A DNA stretch of 64,000 bases. Origin: UBA4416 sp964543545 (GTDB lineage Bacteria > Bacteroidota > Bacteroidia > B-17B0 > Aurantibacillaceae). The notes below the pieces were generated by a model that saw nothing but the letters and a program-made list of their open reading frames with translations, did not search any database and was not told the origin of the DNA. Each line of letters opens with the position of its first letter. Position 1 is the stretch's first letter. This document shows, one piece after another, positions 60,198 through 64,000 of this stretch. The translations under genes and the position numbers were made by a program. The stretch covers positions 74,170-138,169 of the forward strand of contig CAZIYT010000007.1 of NCBI GenBank assembly GCA_964543545.1, written 5' to 3'.

Positions 60198-61007
60198 TTA
60201 TTTTTTAGTGTCTGTTGTTTTTTTATCGTCTTTAACCATTTTCTGAGCCTCGGATAATCCCAGCTTGATGTTATCCTCCTTGTTGGCTTCCTTCGCACTT
60301 TTGTAGTTTAAATCGGCAATAATCAGATTCAGCTCGTCAGTGCTTGCAACCTCCAGGGCCGTTTGATACTCCGTGGCGGCAGTATCCATGTTTGTTTTGG
60401 CATTCTGTAAGGTGGTGGTGATCGCAGTGTCCAGGCTGACAACGTTTGTCGAAAACTGGCCGATCAGCTCATTGATGAACTTGGCATTGGATTTAGCGGC
60501 CGATATGGTTGCCTGCAAAGACGACATGGTCGCTTTCTCTGCTGCGTCGGCGGCTTCCAGCCCCTTGGTATAGGCTTCTTTCGCTTTGTCCGAGATCTTG
60601 GTGTTGGAGTCTTCCGTGGCAGCTTTCGCATTAATGGAGGCGGCATCGGAGCTCAGGATGGCAAGAGATTCCATAGCTGCCTCAATGCTGCGGGCAGCGG
60701 CGGCTACATCTTTTGCGACGGCTTCCTCATCGATAGCCGAAATACCCGCTACTTTGGATGCTTTTTGCGAAAGCAGCTTCACCTCGGAAGCCGTTTCGCT
60801 CATCTGCGACAGGCTCTCGTAATAAGTGCTGGTCTTGTCCAGGTATTTCTTTTTGTCATTTTTCAACTCTTCGGAAGCTTCCTTTGTTATCAAAGCATTG
60901 TTAAAAATGTTATGAGTGGTTTCCTCATCCGTCATTAAAGATGCTTTGGTAGTTGCCAGGGAAGTTTCGAGTTCTTTCAGGTAAGTGTTATTAATAATTT
61001 TTTCCAT
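60198..61007 (-). CDS. Helical, coiled-coil-like protein A of the eCIS cargo block
   Basis: The 269-residue protein is similar in composition to protein B: MEKIINNTYLKELETSLATTKASLM, AAARSIEAAMESLAILSSDAAS, AKEAYTKGLEAADAAEKATMSSL, and a charged tail (KMVKDDKKTTDTKK). It is the first gene of the cargo block. An 11-base A/T run lies 33 bp upstream of ATG 61007. Function is unknown. Confidence 0.7.
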   Translation of the reverse strand: MEKIINNTYLKELETSLATTKASLMTDEETTHNIFNNALITKEASEELKNDKKKYLDKTSTYYESLSQMSETASEVKLLSQKASKVAGISAIDEEAVAKDVAAAARSIEAAMESLAILSSDAASINAKAATEDSNTKISDKAKEAYTKGLEAADAAEKATMSSLQATISAAKSNAKFINELIGQFSTNVVSLDTAITTTLQNAKTNMDTAATEYQTALEVASTDELNLIIADLNYKSAKEANKEDNIKLGLSEAQKMVKDDKKTTDTKK

Positions 61008-61039
61008 GATATAACTGTTATAATTCGTCTAAAAGTATC

Positions 61040-61050
61040 AAAAAAAAAAA
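61040..61050 (-). promoter_or_regulatory. Eleven-base homopolymer upstream of the cargo block
   Basis: A run of eleven As on the plus strand (Ts on the minus strand) precedes GATACTTTTAG, where TACTTTTA is one base off TAnnTTTG, ahead of ATG 61007. Slippage in such a run could change promoter spacing. Confidence 0.4.
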
Positions 61051-61116
61051 TTGCGCATCCAATTGTTGAAAAATACTTGTAATGTTGGTTTTATCTATTA
61101 ATTTGGCAGTCTGGTA

Positions 61117-62757
61117 ATGAAAAAACCACGTTGTATATCCCTCGTTTTGTTAATCTGCTGGTTCTCAGCTACGCAATTTTACGCGCAAAAATCTGTTTCG
61201 TCGAAATTTGATTCTTTGGCGCATAAGGTTCATCGTTATTTTTCAAAACTTCATCCCTCGCACCGCAAATATTTTCACCAGGATAGTAGCGATATCCGGA
61301 ATCTGAAAGCCTATACCAAGTATGAAGGTTCGTTTAAAGTAAAGAATGGAACCAGGATTTTCGGCTGGCATCCTTCCTGGATGGGAAGCTCTTATACCAA
61401 ATACAATTATACGCTTCTTACCCATGTGTGTTATTTTTCGGCAGAGCTTAATGAGTCTTCCGGTAGCCTCACATTAAACGGCTGGGACACCACTTCTCTC
61501 GTGCGCTTTATAAAGCATGAAAATCCAACATGCCGGGTTTTATTAAATGTTACCTGTTTCGGGAAAGGACCCATCACTACATTTTTAGAGAACCCTGAGG
61601 CCCGGGAAGCCTTTTGCAGTAATGTGCTATCGGCTGTTACTCAGAAGAACGGCGATGGTGTCTGCATCGATTTCGAAGAGATCCCTGCCGGAGAGCAAAG
61701 TAATTTTGCTTCTTTTATTACAGGTTTAAAAAATGCCTTCAAGGAAAAAGGATTGATGTTGGTGATCACGCTGCCGGCTGTTGATACCAATCCTTCACCT
61801 TTTGATTTCAGTGCGTTGACCAAATCCGTCGATCTCTTTGTGCTGATGGCTTACGATTATTTTGGATCCTTCAGCAGTAAGACAGGACCCGTGGCTCCTG
61901 TGGTGCCTTCTCCCAACTGGATCTCAAGCCATGTGCCGTCTTCCATTGATTATTACCTGGCAAAGAAAGTTCCCGATTCGCTTCTGCTGATGGGTGTTCC
62001 TTATTACGGAGCCATCTGGGAAACAGAGAACAGCAACATTCCATCTTCTAAAATTACAAAGTTTATCGGCTACCGTTCTTATAGCTATGCCTTATCGTCT
62101 CTCGGTAATTTTAAGGATACGACCCAGCTTAAAGCCAGCTATTATTGTTATCCGCTCAAATCCAACATGAATGTGTACCGGCAATTCTGGCTGGATGGTG
62201 TTTATTCCCTGGGCGAAAAATACGATTACGTTTTACAGAAAAAACTGGGTGGCGTGGCAATCTGGGCTTTGGGCTTCGATGAGGGAAGCAGCAACTTATG
62301 GAAGCTGCTGAATACTAAATTTGCCGGCGGCAAACAGGATTCTACAGCTCAGCAGAACAACGCTATCCATAACGGTGGCAGCGCTATTGCCGACAGCACC
62401 GCTAAGGCCGCCGGGCAAAAGCCGGGTGTGCAGGACATCGTGAAAGACCTTGTGGTAAAGGCCCGCACAAAATTATCGATAGTAGGCCTTTGCCTGTTCC
62501 TGGCGTTGTTAACCTTGCTGGCCGTGCTGCTGAAAGTATTGAGCATCGCCGCCAATGTTACCAAGCTGAAAGCCTCCGGACTCTATTACCTGTTCATCAT
62601 GGTGGTGTTTGTATTGCTGCTGGTGCAGTTCTCTGCGCTCTATGTATTTTGTTTTTCTCCTCACAGCCTCGCCTTCTTTCTTCCGTTGGCCGCTATATGC
62701 CTGCTTTATGCTTCCTTCCGCTATCTTAAATTCAGAAGCGAACGGGAAATGCCTTAA
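61117..62757 (+). CDS. GH18-family protein with C-terminal membrane helices
   Basis: The 546-residue protein has a signal peptide (SLVLLICWFSATQFYAQ) and a GH18 TIM-barrel (about 70-405) with the catalytic DGVCIDFE motif at 180-187 (acid Glu187), FGWHPSWMGSSY early, LMAYDYFG and GGVAIWALGFDEG late. GH18 enzymes hydrolyse chitin or peptidoglycan sugar chains; the FGWHPSW start is like the YaaH-type branch. The last 100 residues hold three hydrophobic helices, which anchor the enzyme in a membrane with the barrel in the periplasm. It diverges from the cargo block by 109 bp. Confidence 0.88.
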   Translation: MKKPRCISLVLLICWFSATQFYAQKSVSSKFDSLAHKVHRYFSKLHPSHRKYFHQDSSDIRNLKAYTKYEGSFKVKNGTRIFGWHPSWMGSSYTKYNYTLLTHVCYFSAELNESSGSLTLNGWDTTSLVRFIKHENPTCRVLLNVTCFGKGPITTFLENPEAREAFCSNVLSAVTQKNGDGVCIDFEEIPAGEQSNFASFITGLKNAFKEKGLMLVITLPAVDTNPSPFDFSALTKSVDLFVLMAYDYFGSFSSKTGPVAPVVPSPNWISSHVPSSIDYYLAKKVPDSLLLMGVPYYGAIWETENSNIPSSKITKFIGYRSYSYALSSLGNFKDTTQLKASYYCYPLKSNMNVYRQFWLDGVYSLGEKYDYVLQKKLGGVAIWALGFDEGSSNLWKLLNTKFAGGKQDSTAQQNNAIHNGGSAIADSTAKAAGQKPGVQDIVKDLVVKARTKLSIVGLCLFLALLTLLAVLLKVLSIAANVTKLKASGLYYLFIMVVFVLLLVQFSALYVFCFSPHSLAFFLPLAAICLLYASFRYLKFRSEREMP

Positions 62758-62784
62758 GGAAAATAGCTCAACCTTGCCAATTTT

Positions 62785-63813
62785 TTATTTCATATCGCGA
62801 AAAGAAAATAGAAGCTCCGTAATTCCGGCACTGATTCTTTTTTCGATCCATTCTTTTTCAGTTGCGCTGAGCTCGTTCCATAACTGATGCTCCAGTTCAA
62901 AGTCCGTCAGGATGTCCTGCAAAAATTCCGCTTTAATTTCCCTGAGTCGTTCCGGATCGTCAAAATGGAGAGCACCGGTTTTCGACAACACGCTGTCGAG
63001 CCTGTTTCGGTTAATGTAATTGTTCATTTCCTTTACAATAAAAGAAAGCTCTTCCGATTGTGAACGTGCTTCCGGAATGTATGACCATTTTTCGGCTTCA
63101 TGAAATTTCTTCTCCTCATCAAATTCCTTGTTCTTCAATTTCAGGATCGGGCGCTCGCTAAGCTCTTTGAGTTTGGAATGGTTCATGGGCTTGATCACCA
63201 CACCTTCCATGAGGTTTTCTTCCAATGCAGGAAGCCCGAGCTGTGCCGGAATGGCTGAGGAGATTCGTGTGTTGAAGCTTAAGGCTTCGTTGAATCGGCC
63301 CATAAATAAAGGTCTTGCATGAAAGATTCCAAAACGTTCGAAATAACGAATGGCAGCTTCATAATCCAGGTAATGTTTCTGTTCTCCGGATTCAACCGCA
63401 AGATCAAAGGCACAGAAAGAGACCGATGGACTGTAATACACGCCGGTTTGAATAGCCTGCACCTGCTCATCAGGCTTCACTTCGGGGTGTGGGTATTTTC
63501 CGCCGAATAATTCGCCGTAAAGAATATAACGCTCTGCTTTCACATCGAGGCTTAATTGCTCGAACAGCTCCATGATCTTATTTTCCAGGGCCATAGCCAC
63601 AGTCTGAAAGCCGAAGAAATCATCGGTCCATTTCAGGAAATCTTTTCGCTTGGCAAATCCTAAGCTATGATTCTCATATACAAAACTAAAATTCGCGCCA
63701 TGCACTTTTTCTGTGACAGCCCATTTCACTTTTTCCAATTCATGCAATGCCTTTTCGCTTAAGCCCATATTTTTCAGGCTTTTCGGCATTTTTTCGTACT
63801 CCGGGTTTTTCAT
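62785..63813 (-). CDS. RNA ligase, T4 Rnl2 type
   Basis: The 342-residue protein has nucleotidyltransferase motifs: I with Lys36 (EKVHGANF), III (ILYGELFGG), IIIa (FCAFDL), IV (EGVVIKP) and V (ILKLKNKEF). A C-terminal domain of about 100 residues follows, as in Rnl2. These enzymes seal nicks in duplex RNA through lysyl-AMP and RNA-adenylate. No kinase/phosphatase partner or toxin nuclease is adjacent. It is convergent with the GH18 gene and is probably cytoplasmic. Confidence 0.92.
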   Translation of the reverse strand: MKNPEYEKMPKSLKNMGLSEKALHELEKVKWAVTEKVHGANFSFVYENHSLGFAKRKDFLKWTDDFFGFQTVAMALENKIMELFEQLSLDVKAERYILYGELFGGKYPHPEVKPDEQVQAIQTGVYYSPSVSFCAFDLAVESGEQKHYLDYEAAIRYFERFGIFHARPLFMGRFNEALSFNTRISSAIPAQLGLPALEENLMEGVVIKPMNHSKLKELSERPILKLKNKEFDEEKKFHEAEKWSYIPEARSQSEELSFIVKEMNNYINRNRLDSVLSKTGALHFDDPERLREIKAEFLQDILTDFELEHQLWNELSATEKEWIEKRISAGITELLFSFRDMK

Positions 63814-63948
63814 CGTATCATTTGTTTACGGACTCATCAATACCGGATAGGAGAAAAGGTAACCTTCACTCTTTTATTTTTTGAGTGAAGCGTAGAGAAT
63901 AGTTTTTAAGTTTCCTGAAAAATTGTGAATCCGGGGAGTCATTTCACA

Positions 63949-63983
63949 AAAAATCCCCATCATAAAGCATGATGAGGATTTTT
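63949..63983. terminator. Hairpin terminator at right edge
   Basis: Stem AAAAATCCCCATCAT / ATGATGAGGATTTTT (one mismatch) with loop AAAGC and A/T flanks suited to either strand. It likely ends a gene to the right of the window. The remaining bases of 63814-64000 show nothing else. Confidence 0.75.
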
Positions 63984-64000
63984 CGTTGGGGGATTTATAG

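Noticed and set aside
48360..60800. Long plus-strand frames opposite the cargo genes
   Set aside because: They mirror the repeated carrier modules and helical repeats on the other strand; composition is not protein-like.

Overview
The window comes from a Bacteroidota chromosome. The signs are TAnnTTTG-type -7 promoter elements, a giant secreted metalloprotease with a type IX secretion (T9SS) sorting tail, TonB receptor/imelysin/DUF4856 iron genes, Cys lipoboxes followed by lysines, and single-sheath contractile injection genes of the Bacteroidota type. The sequence does not settle a genus. No rRNA, tRNA, CRISPR array, insertion sequence or integrase was seen.

Left part (1-28 kb) is ordinary chromosome: an ABC permease fragment, a hairpin-rich dispersed repeat, a polytopic membrane protein, a PNPOx-fold protein, a DUF3089 lipoprotein, a SET-domain protein beside a phospholipase D-like lipoprotein, and a signalling block (SpoIIE phosphatase, two response regulators, PAS/GAF histidine kinase). 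Next come a roughly 1820-residue secreted M43 protease with Ig/PKD repeats, a run of small hypothetical genes, and an iron-acquisition cluster (DUF4856 lipoprotein, imelysin, HTTM membrane protein, TonB receptor). A CGTAA...TTACG motif lies about 25 bp upstream of the -7 element of both the phosphatase and the giant protease, which suggests a shared regulator.

The main find is 28.1-61.0 kb, an extracellular contractile injection system (eCIS, Afp/PVC-like), almost all on the minus strand. The structural operon (47733 down to 28125) reads: DUF4255 cap, sheath, two tubes, tiny DUF5908 protein, LysM protein, VgrG-like spike, PAAR tip, gp25, large Afp11-like baseplate, short fibre, tiny ORF, Afp12-like baseplate, tape measure, AAA+ ATPase.

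Upstream of it, in the same orientation, lies a cargo block (61007 down to 48246): two helical, coiled-coil-like proteins, then five putative effectors. All five share an MK-rich leader and one to two copies of a short F-x-(I/V/A)-QKK motif. Four of them also carry a nearly identical DUF4157 carrier module (HEAWH). Their C-termini are unrelated: Fic, a Ulp1-like clan CE cysteine protease, a leucine-rich-repeat/membrane-segment protein, a Cys-His-Asn papain-like candidate that lacks DUF4157, and one unknown. I read this as a modular, polymorphic effector array loaded into one injection particle. The Fic, Ulp1-like and LRR folds point to eukaryotic target cells, but this is inference. The right edge carries a membrane-anchored GH18 protein and an Rnl2-type RNA ligase.
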